Below are positions 37,030 through 45,603 of a DNA stretch of 64,000 bases, in pieces. Within the stretch, counting starts at the first letter, position 1, and each line of letters starts with the position of its first letter. The stretch lies in contig CAZMEX010000009.1 in the NCBI GenBank assembly GCA_964565415.1, positions 7,950-71,949 on the forward strand, read 5' to 3'. The notes beneath the pieces are model-generated. The model was not told the origin of the DNA. It worked only from the letters and a program-made list of their open reading frames with translations, and made no database searches. Made by a program: the position numbers and the translations under genes. Origin of the DNA: JAIOSM01 sp964565415 (lineage in GTDB: Bacteria > Desulfobacterota > Desulfobacteria > Desulfobacterales > Desulfobacteraceae).

Positions 37030-37044
37030 CAGGATATAAAGAAA

Positions 37045-37782
37045 ATGATACATGGAATTACAGCAGTCTATTTGCGGGAGATGCTTATTTTGAGAAAAAG
37101 GATCGTAAAACAGATACCCTCATGGTCCATCTCGCCTCTTTTATACCTCATTGCATTTGGATATGCAGCAGGACATACAGCCCCTGTTGAGGGGCATACC
37201 TATATGGCATTTTTAATTCCCGGACTCATTGCCATGAGCAGCATGACCCAGTCCTTTGCCATTGCAAGTGAAATTAATATTGCAAGATTTTACTGGCATA
37301 TATTTGAAGAGTTTCAGGCAGCACCAATTTCAAATATTGCATATATCACAGGAGAAGTTCTTGCAGGCATGACCCGGGCATTTTTAGCTGTTTTAGTAAT
37401 TATGGCCCTGGGATTTATATTTGGAGTCAAGCTACAATACAATCTATTGTTTCTTGCAGGTGTAATGCTCAATGCCTTTGTATTTGCATCCCTTGCCGTG
37501 GGGCTTGCCATGGTTGTAAAATCCCATGCTGACCAGTCAATGCTCAACTCCTTTGTGATTACACCCATGGCTTTTTTAGGAGGAACCTTTTTCCCCATTG
37601 ACAGACTCCCTGAATGGGCCGGCAATATTCTGTCATTTTTACCTTTAACCCATGCTTCCTCTCTTATCAGGGCAGCCTGTCTTGACCAAAAGGTAAATCC
37701 CTTTTCCTGGGTAGTATTAATAACTGTCGGGATTGTATTTTTTATCATGGCAGTTTTCTGTGTTGAGAAAGCTAAAGATTGA
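37045..37782 (+). CDS. ABC-2 type exporter permease
   Basis: 245 residues with six membrane segments and the ABC-2 membrane-family signature region (FVITPMAFLGGTFFPIDRLPEW). It forms an exporter or lipid/drug-efflux-type transporter with the preceding ATPase. The gene ends at the start of the CbiZ gene, which supports a shared transcript. Confidence 0.9.
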   Translation: MIHGITAVYLREMLILRKRIVKQIPSWSISPLLYLIAFGYAAGHTAPVEGHTYMAFLIPGLIAMSSMTQSFAIASEINIARFYWHIFEEFQAAPISNIAYITGEVLAGMTRAFLAVLVIMALGFIFGVKLQYNLLFLAGVMLNAFVFASLAVGLAMVVKSHADQSMLNSFVITPMAFLGGTFFPIDRLPEWAGNILSFLPLTHASSLIRAACLDQKVNPFSWVVLITVGIVFFIMAVFCVEKAKD

Positions 37783-37808
37783 TTGACTGGAAGGTGAGAA
37801 TTGAAAAT

Positions 37809-38969
37809 ATGCATTTAGAAACCTATGATGATGTGTTGGAGCTTCATCGAAATCAAAAAAAAATTTATGCAAGATTTTTAAGCCCCCATCGGGTGCTGTC
37901 CACCTGCCGCATCAATGGCGGACTCAGGGAAGATATCAAGGTTGTGCTCAACCATCAGTCATGTGAACCGTGTAATCATATGGATGCCCATGCAAAAAGG
38001 ATTATCACAGAACCACAAGCTTATCTTGAACAGCTCTGCAAGCCTGAAGGAGTTGACTTTAAACACTGTGTCTGCCTTGGTACTGCAGCCAATATGAACT
38101 ATGCAGCAATACATAAAAAAGAGTTTAAAGATTTATGGGTGTTAACCATTGCCACAGGTGGCGTAGAAACCAATGCCGGGCGTGCAGGAGACCCTGCCAG
38201 CTATTATGAAAAAAATGGTGTTTCTGTCCATGTAGATAACAGTGAAAAAACCCCTGAACCCGGTACCATCAATATCATGATTTTTATAAATAAGACCTTA
38301 AGCCATGGTTCCATGGCAAGAGCTGTTGTAACAGCAACTGAAGCCAAAACAGCAGTTCTTCAGGAACTTGCAGTCAATTCACGGTATTCAGATGGTCTTG
38401 CCACCGGAACAGGCACAGACCAGATAGCAATTGCCTCAAGATTAACAGATAAACCTGAGCTCACAAGTGCAGGTAAACATACAAAACTTGGAGAACTTAT
38501 TGGAAAAACTGTCAAGGCGGCAGTTGGTGAGACTCTCGGTCTTCAGAATGGTTTAACACCGGAAAGGCAGCGGTCAGTAAAAATCCACCTGGAACGATTT
38601 GGAGCAGACAAAAATAAAATGATTAAAGGCATATGCAGCCATTTAGATGATGATATGTCAAAACTCATACAGGATAATTTTGAAAGCATTGATCGTGATC
38701 CTATGATTGTGGCATCGGTGGCAGCCCTTGTCCATCTCAGGGATAAAGCTGCCCATGGGATTTTACCCCTTACCTGTATGAAGGAAATCTATTCCAGTTT
38801 TGGTGCCCAGATAGCTATTGCTGCTTCTGGTGCTGCCTCTGGAAGAGTAGGTAAAACAAAAGATTATGCAAAGCAGCTGGCAGGTAAACTGCATGCCCTA
38901 AACAGTCAGGCAATGCTTGAGCTAATCTATCATGCCCTTGCCCTGGGATTTAAAGATAAATGGAGATAA
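37809..38969 (+). CDS. cbiZ: Adenosylcobinamide amidohydrolase CbiZ, with C-terminal extension
   Basis: About 386 residues. The first roughly 240 match CbiZ: RVLSTCRINGGLRED, CLGTAANMNYAAI, ATGGVETNAGRAGD, and SDGLATGTGTDQIAIAS. CbiZ cuts the aminopropanol amide of adenosylcobinamide or pseudocobalamin to give adenosylcobyric acid, which lets the cell rebuild cobalamin with its own lower ligand. Family members are often about 220 residues, so the last 110 or so (from about 275, ERQRSVKIHLERFG) are extra and unrecognised. AAGGTGAG favours ATG 37809; TTG 37779 overlaps the previous stop. Confidence 0.92.
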   Translation: MHLETYDDVLELHRNQKKIYARFLSPHRVLSTCRINGGLREDIKVVLNHQSCEPCNHMDAHAKRIITEPQAYLEQLCKPEGVDFKHCVCLGTAANMNYAAIHKKEFKDLWVLTIATGGVETNAGRAGDPASYYEKNGVSVHVDNSEKTPEPGTINIMIFINKTLSHGSMARAVVTATEAKTAVLQELAVNSRYSDGLATGTGTDQIAIASRLTDKPELTSAGKHTKLGELIGKTVKAAVGETLGLQNGLTPERQRSVKIHLERFGADKNKMIKGICSHLDDDMSKLIQDNFESIDRDPMIVASVAALVHLRDKAAHGILPLTCMKEIYSSFGAQIAIAASGAASGRVGKTKDYAKQLAGKLHALNSQAMLELIYHALALGFKDKWR

Positions 38970-38972
38970 AAA

Positions 38973-39761
38973 ATGAATAATTCAGATAAGAGAAGAGATA
39001 TACCCATAATTGTCACTGCTTTTGGTACAACCCAAAAAGCTTTTGCAACCTATGGGAAAATGGATAAAGCGTTTCAGATTGCTTTTCCTTATAATCCTAT
39101 CCATTGGGCATACTCATCCAGATTGGTAAAATCAACTTTAAATAAAAAAAAGAAGCTGAATTTAAAAAATCCCCTGGAAGTTATGGCTGATCTTAAAGAC
39201 AGTGGGCACGAATGGGTGGTTTTGCAATCTTTGCACCTGATCTGTGGGCATGAGTATGACAGATTAGTCTCAGAACGTGGACATATAGATATTCGTTCTT
39301 CCATTGGACTGCCCCTTTTAACATCTTACCAGGATTATGTTCAAACTGCCAAAGCCCTTGGCTCCATAATCCCTGATAACCCTGCTCAAGCAGTTATTCT
39401 TGTGGGTCATGGCACAGATCATCCTGCATGGACAGCATATTCTGCCCTTGAAAACATTCTACGGCAAATCCATGGTAAACATTTGTTTACAGGTGTTGTA
39501 GAGGGATACCCGAAAATGGAAACCACACTTGCAAGAGTAAAAAAAGCAGGCTTTAAAAAAGTTTGCCTGATTCCATTTATGCTGGTTGCAGGAGTTCATT
39601 TTAAAGAAGATCTTACACGGGAAGAAGATTCATGGCAAAAAACTTTTGAAAGAGCCGACATTGAGATGTCAATAGTTGATCACGGTATTGGAGAGATTGA
39701 TGGAATTTCAAACCTCTATTGTAATCATATGTTGGAAGCTTTAGATGTTATTCCCATATAA
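38973..39761 (+). CDS. cbiK: Sirohydrochlorin cobaltochelatase CbiK
   Basis: 262 residues, normal for CbiK. Metal and substrate residues can be placed: H146 (VGHGTDHP), E177 (VVEGYPKME) and H209 (AGVHFKEDL), closely matching H145, E175 and H207 of the Salmonella enzyme. There is no signal peptide, so it is cytoplasmic, unlike periplasmic CbiK forms known in Desulfovibrio. It inserts cobalt into sirohydrochlorin at the start of the anaerobic B12 pathway without ATP. Finding it with CobN/ChlI/ChlD in the same operon is notable. Confidence 0.94.
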   Translation: MNNSDKRRDIPIIVTAFGTTQKAFATYGKMDKAFQIAFPYNPIHWAYSSRLVKSTLNKKKKLNLKNPLEVMADLKDSGHEWVVLQSLHLICGHEYDRLVSERGHIDIRSSIGLPLLTSYQDYVQTAKALGSIIPDNPAQAVILVGHGTDHPAWTAYSALENILRQIHGKHLFTGVVEGYPKMETTLARVKKAGFKKVCLIPFMLVAGVHFKEDLTREEDSWQKTFERADIEMSIVDHGIGEIDGISNLYCNHMLEALDVIPI

Positions 39762-39776
39762 ATTCAGGAGGTTAGT

Positions 39777-40604
39777 TTGAATTCAATGCGCACTTACATA
39801 ACTGCAATAATTATAGCAATGCTGTGCAGCACTGCATGTGCTCTTGCAGGCACACCACTGGGAGAAATAAAACTTTTTGCTCACAGAGGGCTTACCACAA
39901 AATTTCCGGAAAACTCCATGGAAGCTATCAGGGCTGCGAAAGATCTTGGTATTTATGGAACGGAAATTGATCTTCGAACCACTAAGGACAATAAGATAGT
40001 ATTACTGCATGATGCAGCTCTGGGCAAGATGACAACCGGCAGAGGGCAGGTTGCTGAGGTTACAATGGCGGATATTAAAAAATTGTTCTTAAAAGACAGC
40101 CAGGGCAAGCCTACAAAATGTAAAGTAGCTGTTTTTAATGATGTGCTTGCAAAAGTAAGCAGTTTTAAAGGTTTTGTACTGGCAGTTGATTTAAAAGATG
40201 TAGATGTAGCAAAAGTTTGCAAGCAAGTTACAGATCAAAACATGGAAAGCAAAGTATACTTTTTTATTCCAGGTCCCAAGGCTGTTGCAACGGCAAAACT
40301 GATTAAAAGCATCAACAGTGACCTGATGATTTCCATTGATTTGCTCAACTGGTGGCAGATAATGAATGTACCTGAATTTGTTATTAGTGCACTTGATGCC
40401 GATGCTGTATTTGCTTCAGAATGGTTTTTCCCAAGGCATGGATTCTCAGAAGCAATCAATGCAAATGCCAGGGTACAGGTGTATCTCTGGGGACAAAAAA
40501 ACCTTACCCAGAGAATGGAAAGAGCAGCTGCCCTGGGTGCAAACGAAATATCTTGTGACCGCCCGGATATCCTGCTTAATTATATTAAATCAAAGACAAA
40601 ATAA
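39777..40604 (+). CDS. Exported glycerophosphodiester phosphodiesterase-family protein
   Basis: 275 residues. A signal peptide (about 1-24, ending near ALAG) then a GDPD TIM barrel with the catalytic set: AHRG, PENSMEA, TEIDLR, and LLHDAALGK. GDPD enzymes cleave glycerophosphodiesters. It is the last gene of the B12-controlled train, 15 bases after cbiK, with AGGAGG before TTG 39777 (ATG 39786 is an alternative). Cobalamin contains a phosphodiester linking the lower-ligand nucleoside to the corrin, so a role in trimming corrinoids in the periplasm is an attractive but untested idea; ordinary lipid-headgroup scavenging is the simple alternative. Confidence 0.88.
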   Translation: MNSMRTYITAIIIAMLCSTACALAGTPLGEIKLFAHRGLTTKFPENSMEAIRAAKDLGIYGTEIDLRTTKDNKIVLLHDAALGKMTTGRGQVAEVTMADIKKLFLKDSQGKPTKCKVAVFNDVLAKVSSFKGFVLAVDLKDVDVAKVCKQVTDQNMESKVYFFIPGPKAVATAKLIKSINSDLMISIDLLNWWQIMNVPEFVISALDADAVFASEWFFPRHGFSEAINANARVQVYLWGQKNLTQRMERAAALGANEISCDRPDILLNYIKSKTK

Positions 40605-40700
40605 AATGATTGATTTTAATACACTTCTAAATAAATAAATTTGCAGACAGGTCATTTTTTATTTCAAATCAATTAGAAGTTGCATTGTTCTTTTTATTTT

Positions 40701-40713
40701 GATAAGGATTATC
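40701..40713. promoter_or_regulatory. Fur-box-like palindrome upstream of the second ABC importer
   Basis: GATAA-GGA-TTATC is symmetric in its arms and resembles half of a Fur box (GATAATGATAATC). It lies 143 bases before the substrate-binding protein gene. It could link the importer to iron, but one short match is weak evidence. Confidence 0.25.
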
Positions 40714-40720
40714 GTGATTC

Positions 40721-40757
40721 AAATTTAACAATTGCCAGAAGGCAATTTTTGAAATTT
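40721..40757 (+). terminator. Stem-loop after the B12 operon
   Basis: AATTGCC (40730-40736), loop AGAA, GGCAATT (40741-40747), followed by TTT; flanking AAATTTAA and TTGAAATTT extend the stem. It probably ends transcription of the long operon, 117 bases after the GDPD-family gene. Confidence 0.55.
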
Positions 40758-40784
40758 TAAAAACAGTTTAATAAATATAATATT

Positions 40785-40838
40785 AAGCCACGAAGGTTAA
40801 TATCCCATGAAGGGATAGTAATTTTTGTGGCTTTTTTG
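40785..40838 (+). terminator. 22-bp hairpin plus T-run immediately before an ABC importer gene (attenuator-like)
   Basis: The arms 40785-40806 and 40812-40833 pair along 22 positions with one A-G mismatch and several G-T pairs, around a 5-base loop (ATGAA); T-run to 40837. It ends 17 bases before the next start codon, leaving no room for a promoter after it. A perfect TATAAT lies at 40776-40781. Transcripts of the importer must therefore read through this element, as in attenuation. Confidence 0.7.
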
Positions 40839-40855
40839 CTTTTAAAGGGGAAAAA

Positions 40856-41965
40856 ATGAATAACAAATCAAAATATATTTCCATTTTAATATTAATTTTG
40901 TTTTTTGCAGAAAATCTCTTTGCAGATGATTTAAAAACCATTGCTGACGCGACAGGAAGAACCATGAAAGTGCCGGATAAAATCGAACATGTCATCTGTT
41001 CAGGACCAGGCTGTTTAAGGCTTCTTGTCTATCTTCAGTCCAGTGATAAAGTTGTTGGGGTGGACAGTATTGAAAAGAGGGAAAATATTTTTGATGCAAG
41101 ACCCTATGCCCTTGCCAATCCGCAGTTTAAACAACTTCCTCTTTTCGGTGAATTCAGGGGGCATGACAGCCCTGAGATGATCATGGGTCTGAAACAATTT
41201 CCCCAGGTCATTTTTAAAACTTACTCGTCCATGGGATGTAACCCTGTCAAACTTGAAAAAAAGACAGGAATCCCGGTTGTTGTGCTGAACTATGGAGATC
41301 TGTTTAAATATAGAAAAGAATTTTTTAATGCTTTGAGAATCATGGGCACAGTGATGAATAAAGGCAAAAGAGCAGAACAGGTAATCTCTTTTTTTAAAGG
41401 TCAGATAAATGATCTGCAGCAGCGAACATCTGATATTACTGAAAGTAAAAAAAAACTATGTTTTGTTGGAGGAATTGCGTTTAAAGGTCCCCATGGCTTT
41501 CAGTCAACACAGCCATTCTACCCTCCTTTTCTTTTTGTAAATATAAAAAATGCAGCTGCACTGGACAAAAGAGGCAGAAATTTACACAATTCAATTGTTT
41601 CCAAAGAGAGTATAGTTAAATGGGACCCTGAAATTTTGTTTCTGGATCTTTCGACACTGCAAACAAGTAGCAATGGAGGTGGTCTGCATGAGCTCAAAAC
41701 AGATCCTGCATATCAGACTCTTTCAGCAGTTAAAAAAGGCGAGGTCTTTGGATTGCTGCCCTATAACTGGTATAGCAAAAATTATGGTTCTATACTTGCC
41801 GATGCCTGGTACACAGGTAAATTAGTCTTTCCTGAACAATTCTCAGATATCGATCCTTTAAAAAAAGCTGATGAGATATATATGTTTCTTGTGGGTAAAC
41901 CTGTCTTTTCCATTATGAACAAGACATTTCATAATTTAGTTTTTAAAAGAATCCCTCTGAAATAG
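40856..41965 (+). CDS. Substrate-binding protein of a second FecBCD/BtuFCD-type importer
   Basis: 369 residues with a signal peptide (about 1-22) and a class III binding fold: HVICSGPGCLRLLVYLQ, VVGVDSIEKRE, and a C-terminal DPEILFLDL segment. This subfamily, annotated as iron or siderophore-type in archaea and deltaproteobacteria, binds chelated metals or corrinoids. The permease and ATPase follow directly. An AAAGGGG ribosome site precedes ATG 40856. Its leader contains the hairpin described separately. Ligand unknown: iron chelate, heme or corrinoid. Confidence 0.85.
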   Translation: MNNKSKYISILILILFFAENLFADDLKTIADATGRTMKVPDKIEHVICSGPGCLRLLVYLQSSDKVVGVDSIEKRENIFDARPYALANPQFKQLPLFGEFRGHDSPEMIMGLKQFPQVIFKTYSSMGCNPVKLEKKTGIPVVVLNYGDLFKYRKEFFNALRIMGTVMNKGKRAEQVISFFKGQINDLQQRTSDITESKKKLCFVGGIAFKGPHGFQSTQPFYPPFLFVNIKNAAALDKRGRNLHNSIVSKESIVKWDPEILFLDLSTLQTSSNGGGLHELKTDPAYQTLSAVKKGEVFGLLPYNWYSKNYGSILADAWYTGKLVFPEQFSDIDPLKKADEIYMFLVGKPVFSIMNKTFHNLVFKRIPLK

Positions 41966-41981
41966 ACTTTAAGGAGTTAGT

Positions 41982-43052
41982 ATGCATTTTGATGACGGGG
42001 TTCTGCCCAAAGAGTATGCACAATATACAGGCAAAAAGGTTTTATTTATTGTGACTGCATTGCTAGGTCTTGTTTTGATGTTTGTATCAGGTGTTTGCTT
42101 GGGAGCTGTGGAGATTGGTTTTTTTGATGTTGTAAAGAGTCTTGCCGGAAGTACTATATCCAGGCAGTTTGATATTATTATATTTAATATCAGGCTGCCC
42201 CAGGTAATTACAGCAATTGTGGCAGGTGCAGGACTTGCATCTTCAGGAGCTGTCATGCAGTCAGTTCTTCGTAATCCGCTTGGCTCACCTTTTACTTTGG
42301 GGATATCCCATGCAGCAGCATTTGGTGCTGCGTTTTCAGTAATGATATTAGGAACTGGTACAATGGCAAGCTCTATAAGTGATGCTGTTACTATCTCAAA
42401 TCCATACACAACAACATTTTCAGCTTTTATATTTTCCATGATAGCCGCAGGAATAATTCTGGCAGTTTCAAAATTACGACAGGCAAGCCCTGAAGTTATG
42501 ATCCTGACAGGTGTGGCATTGGGCTCTTTGTTTACAGCCGGTACAATGCTTCTCCAATTTTTTGCAGATGATATACAGCTTTCTGCCATGGTATTCTGGA
42601 CATTTGGAGATGTTGCCAGGACCGGCTGGAGAGAGATTCTGTTTTTATCCTGGGTCACTCTGTTTTCCATCTGTTTCTTTTTTATTAATGCATGGAATTA
42701 TAATGCTGCAGATGCAGGTGATGAGACGGCAAAAGGAGTTGGTGTCAAGATCGAACGCACAAGAATTCTTGGTATGATAACAGCCTCATTTGTTACGTCA
42801 GTCATCATTGCACTTGTGGGTATTATAGGTTTTGTGGGGCTTGTAGCTCCACATATGGTGCGCAAGATCATTGGTGATGACCACAGGTTTTTACTTCCCG
42901 GTACTGTTATAACAGGAAGCCTGCTCCTGCTTGTTTCTGACACTGTGGCAAGACTTGTTCTTTTGCCCCATATTTTACCTGTTTCAGTTTTGACATCATT
43001 CCTTGGCGCACCTGTTTTTATCTATTTAATTATTCGAGGAGGAAAAAGATGA
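41982..43052 (+). CDS. FecCD-family ABC transporter permease
   Basis: 356 residues, about nine or ten membrane segments, with FecCD signatures (IRLPQVITAIVAGAGLASSG, LGISHAAAFGA, IIGFVGLVAPHMVRKIIG). It is preceded by AAGGAG and overlaps the ATPase gene by 4 bases. It forms the channel of the second importer. Confidence 0.92.
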   Translation: MHFDDGVLPKEYAQYTGKKVLFIVTALLGLVLMFVSGVCLGAVEIGFFDVVKSLAGSTISRQFDIIIFNIRLPQVITAIVAGAGLASSGAVMQSVLRNPLGSPFTLGISHAAAFGAAFSVMILGTGTMASSISDAVTISNPYTTTFSAFIFSMIAAGIILAVSKLRQASPEVMILTGVALGSLFTAGTMLLQFFADDIQLSAMVFWTFGDVARTGWREILFLSWVTLFSICFFFINAWNYNAADAGDETAKGVGVKIERTRILGMITASFVTSVIIALVGIIGFVGLVAPHMVRKIIGDDHRFLLPGTVITGSLLLLVSDTVARLVLLPHILPVSVLTSFLGAPVFIYLIIRGGKR

Positions 43053-43819
43053 TACTGAATATTATTGATCTGAAATTTCAGTATAGGAGTCATAATGTTT
43101 TGAATAATATAAATTTTACTGTGCAAAAAGGGGAAATTTTGACAATTCTCGGACCAAATGGTGTTGGTAAAACAACTCTTTTAAAATGCATCAATTCAAT
43201 ATTAAAAAGAGAAAAGGGAGATGTATATATCAATGATAAAGACACTTTGAAAATGAATGTGACCGAGATTGCAAAGCACATGAGCTATGTTGCACAAAAC
43301 AGCGAGACAGCCAGACTCACAGCTTTTGATGCTATCCTTTTGGGGAGACGACCCCACATCAGATGGATGATTTCAAAGGAAGATATAAAAAAGGTTGATG
43401 CTGTGATAAAACAGCTTAACCTTCAGCATCTTTCATTAAAGTATATTGACAGGATGAGCGGTGGTGAACTTCAAAAGGTCTCACTTGCAAGGGCGTTTGT
43501 TCAAGAAACCGACCTGTTTCTACTGGATGAGCCCACAAGCAGCCTTGATTTAAAAAATCAGGCAGAAATACTCGGTTTGATTAAAAGAGTAGTAAAAGAA
43601 CATGATGTTGCAGCAGTGATGACAATGCATGACCTTAACACAGCTTTAAGATATTCTGATAAATATCTGTTCTTACATAATGGTTCAATTTTTGGAGCCG
43701 GAGATGTAAAGGACATCTCATGCTCAATGGTGGAATCGGTTTATGGGATACCAGTAGAAATAATGCAGCATAACGGTTACCCTGTTGTCATCCCCGGAGA
43801 ATTAACAAATGCAGCCTAG
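43049..43819 (+). CDS. FecE/BtuD-type ABC ATPase
   Basis: 256 residues, normal family length, without the extra domain of the ATPase at 19982-21199. Walker A GPNGVGKTT, signature MSGGELQK, Walker B LFLLDEPTSSLDL. It energises the permease encoded just before it. Confidence 0.92.
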   Translation: MILNIIDLKFQYRSHNVLNNINFTVQKGEILTILGPNGVGKTTLLKCINSILKREKGDVYINDKDTLKMNVTEIAKHMSYVAQNSETARLTAFDAILLGRRPHIRWMISKEDIKKVDAVIKQLNLQHLSLKYIDRMSGGELQKVSLARAFVQETDLFLLDEPTSSLDLKNQAEILGLIKRVVKEHDVAAVMTMHDLNTALRYSDKYLFLHNGSIFGAGDVKDISCSMVESVYGIPVEIMQHNGYPVVIPGELTNAA

Positions 43820-43992
43820 AACTTTAAAATATTGGTTTCAATAGTTGTCAAATTCTCCATGGATTCCTGGATATTATCAAAATATCGGCTGCGAAGTTCC
43901 ATGATCAAAAATCCGTTGTAGTCAGGAAGAAGTATTTCCTGAATCTTTTTTATAGGAAGTATCTTTGACCATCTTTTTATGTTTTTTTGCAT
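43816..43992 (-). pseudogene. Possible remnant of a TIM-barrel (xylose isomerase-like) gene
   Basis: A minus-strand frame of about 58 residues ends with YNGFLIMELRSRYFDNIQ, which resembles the last barrel strand and helix of sugar phosphate isomerase/epimerase-type TIM barrels. No further homologous sequence is seen upstream, where a stop occurs at about 44050. It could be a decayed gene end or a short real ORF. It overlaps the ATPase stop by 4 bases. Confidence 0.3.
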
Positions 43993-44188
43993 TTTACTTG
44001 ACAAAAAATGAGTTATTATTCTAACTATATAGCGATTGATGTAGTGAAGCTATAATTTGTGGCTTTGTTCATAACTATCATAATGGACGAGTAATGCTTG
44101 CATGTTGGAGAGAAGCCGACAGATTGACTATTCCTGGCATAACATTACTGATATTTGCTGTTGTGTTTTAAATAAGGAGAATGATCTA
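43993..44188. other. Intergenic region without recognised gene
   Basis: No supported gene or RNA. The region precedes the periplasmic binding protein gene and presumably holds its promoter; I found no convincing sigma-54 or sigma-70 pair. Confidence 0.3.
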
Positions 44189-45382
44189 ATGAAATTGAAA
44201 CAATCTTGTTTTATTCTTGTAATAACGCTGTTTATCGTCACCAGCGCAGCACTTCCTGCCCTGGGTGAAATTATTCTGGGACAATCCTGCGCATTATCAG
44301 GACCGACATCATTTTTGGGCACTCAAATGAACAAAGGAGCCCTTGCTTATTTTAATAACCAAAAGGATGATATCATTTTAAAAGCCCTTGATGATAAATA
44401 TGAGCCGGTTCAATGTATAAAGAATACGCGCACATTTATTAAAAAAAAAGTAACAGCTTTATTCGGATATGTGGGTACACCAACATCCAAAGTTGCTGTC
44501 CCTCTGGCAACCAAGGATAAAATGATTTTTTTTGGTGGTTTTACCGGTGCAGGGTTTTTAAGTGCTTACAAGACTAATCCATATACATTCAGCCTGCGTG
44601 GCAGTTACAATGCTGAAATTGAGAATATGGTCAGACATTTGAAAGAAGATCTGAATATCACAAAAATCGGATTATTTGTCCAACGAGATGCATTTGGAAT
44701 AGCTGGTATTAAAGGTGCAGTGAAAGCAGTGAATACAATTACAGGTGTCTCCATTGTACCAGCTGTCCCAGATATCCCGGCAGATGATGCCCCGACTGAT
44801 AAGTGGGAAGCGTTTTGGGAAATGGTACCCAACTATAAACGTAACACTGTTGCAGTAGGGCTCAACGCTCGCAAATTATGTGGATATCAGGTGGAAGCAG
44901 TTATTTTGGTAGGTGCATACCGTCCGTGTGCCACAGCAATCAATATATGGCATGAACGTAACCTTAATGCGATTTTCATCAACATTTCTTTTGTGGGCAG
45001 CATGGGACTGGCTGAGCGCTGCAAAAGCCTTAAAAATGTGTATATCAGTCAGGTAATGCCCAGTCCATGGGATGGAACCCTTCCAGTTGTCAAAGAGTAT
45101 CAAACAGCTCTGGGCAGTGATTTTGGCTTTGTCAGCCTGGAGGGATATGTTGCTGCCAAAGTTTTTCATAAAGCATTAATTGATGCCGGGGCTAACCCCA
45201 ATGCCGAGACAATCAAAACAGCTCTCGAATCCATGTCGGCCTATGATGCTGGTGGATTGAAAATTTCTTATGGTGCTTCAGACCATCGGGGATTGGAATC
45301 AACCTATTTGACAAAACTTGAAAAAAAAAATGGAGGATTCAGATTTATTTATGTTGATACGCTGACTCGTGATCCTCAATGA
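44189..45382 (+). CDS. Orphan periplasmic ligand-binding protein (LivK-type)
   Basis: 397 residues. Signal peptide to about 25 (AALPALG) then a type 1 periplasmic binding fold typical of branched-chain amino acid transport proteins: ILGQSCALSGPTSFLGTQMNKG and YVGTPTSKVAVPLA. AGGAG precedes ATG 44189. There are no permease or ATPase genes next to it; instead a sensor kinase and sigma-54 regulator follow. It may present a ligand to that kinase or to a transporter encoded elsewhere. Confidence 0.88.
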   Translation: MKLKQSCFILVITLFIVTSAALPALGEIILGQSCALSGPTSFLGTQMNKGALAYFNNQKDDIILKALDDKYEPVQCIKNTRTFIKKKVTALFGYVGTPTSKVAVPLATKDKMIFFGGFTGAGFLSAYKTNPYTFSLRGSYNAEIENMVRHLKEDLNITKIGLFVQRDAFGIAGIKGAVKAVNTITGVSIVPAVPDIPADDAPTDKWEAFWEMVPNYKRNTVAVGLNARKLCGYQVEAVILVGAYRPCATAINIWHERNLNAIFINISFVGSMGLAERCKSLKNVYISQVMPSPWDGTLPVVKEYQTALGSDFGFVSLEGYVAAKVFHKALIDAGANPNAETIKTALESMSAYDAGGLKISYGASDHRGLESTYLTKLEKKNGGFRFIYVDTLTRDPQ

Positions 45383-45603
45383 CCATAAAAAGATAGAAAG
45401 TTCAAATACAGGTTATAATTTAGTAACAATTTCTAATATTCAGTGCTTTTTGCTGCTTGTTTTGACAAATTTGAGATTTAGCATGCCAGGCTAAGTTTTT
45501 CCCATGGCATATATCCAGTTTATTCGGGGTTTTTCTTGACATGGTTGATCCGATAGTATTAAGTTTGTTGCAAATATACTAATCTTTTTCAGGAGTATTC
45601 CTT

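Noticed and set aside
39777..40604. Calling the GDPD-family protein a corrinoid phosphodiesterase
   Set aside because: The catalytic residues fit ordinary GDPD; only its location suggests a corrinoid role, so the family name is kept.
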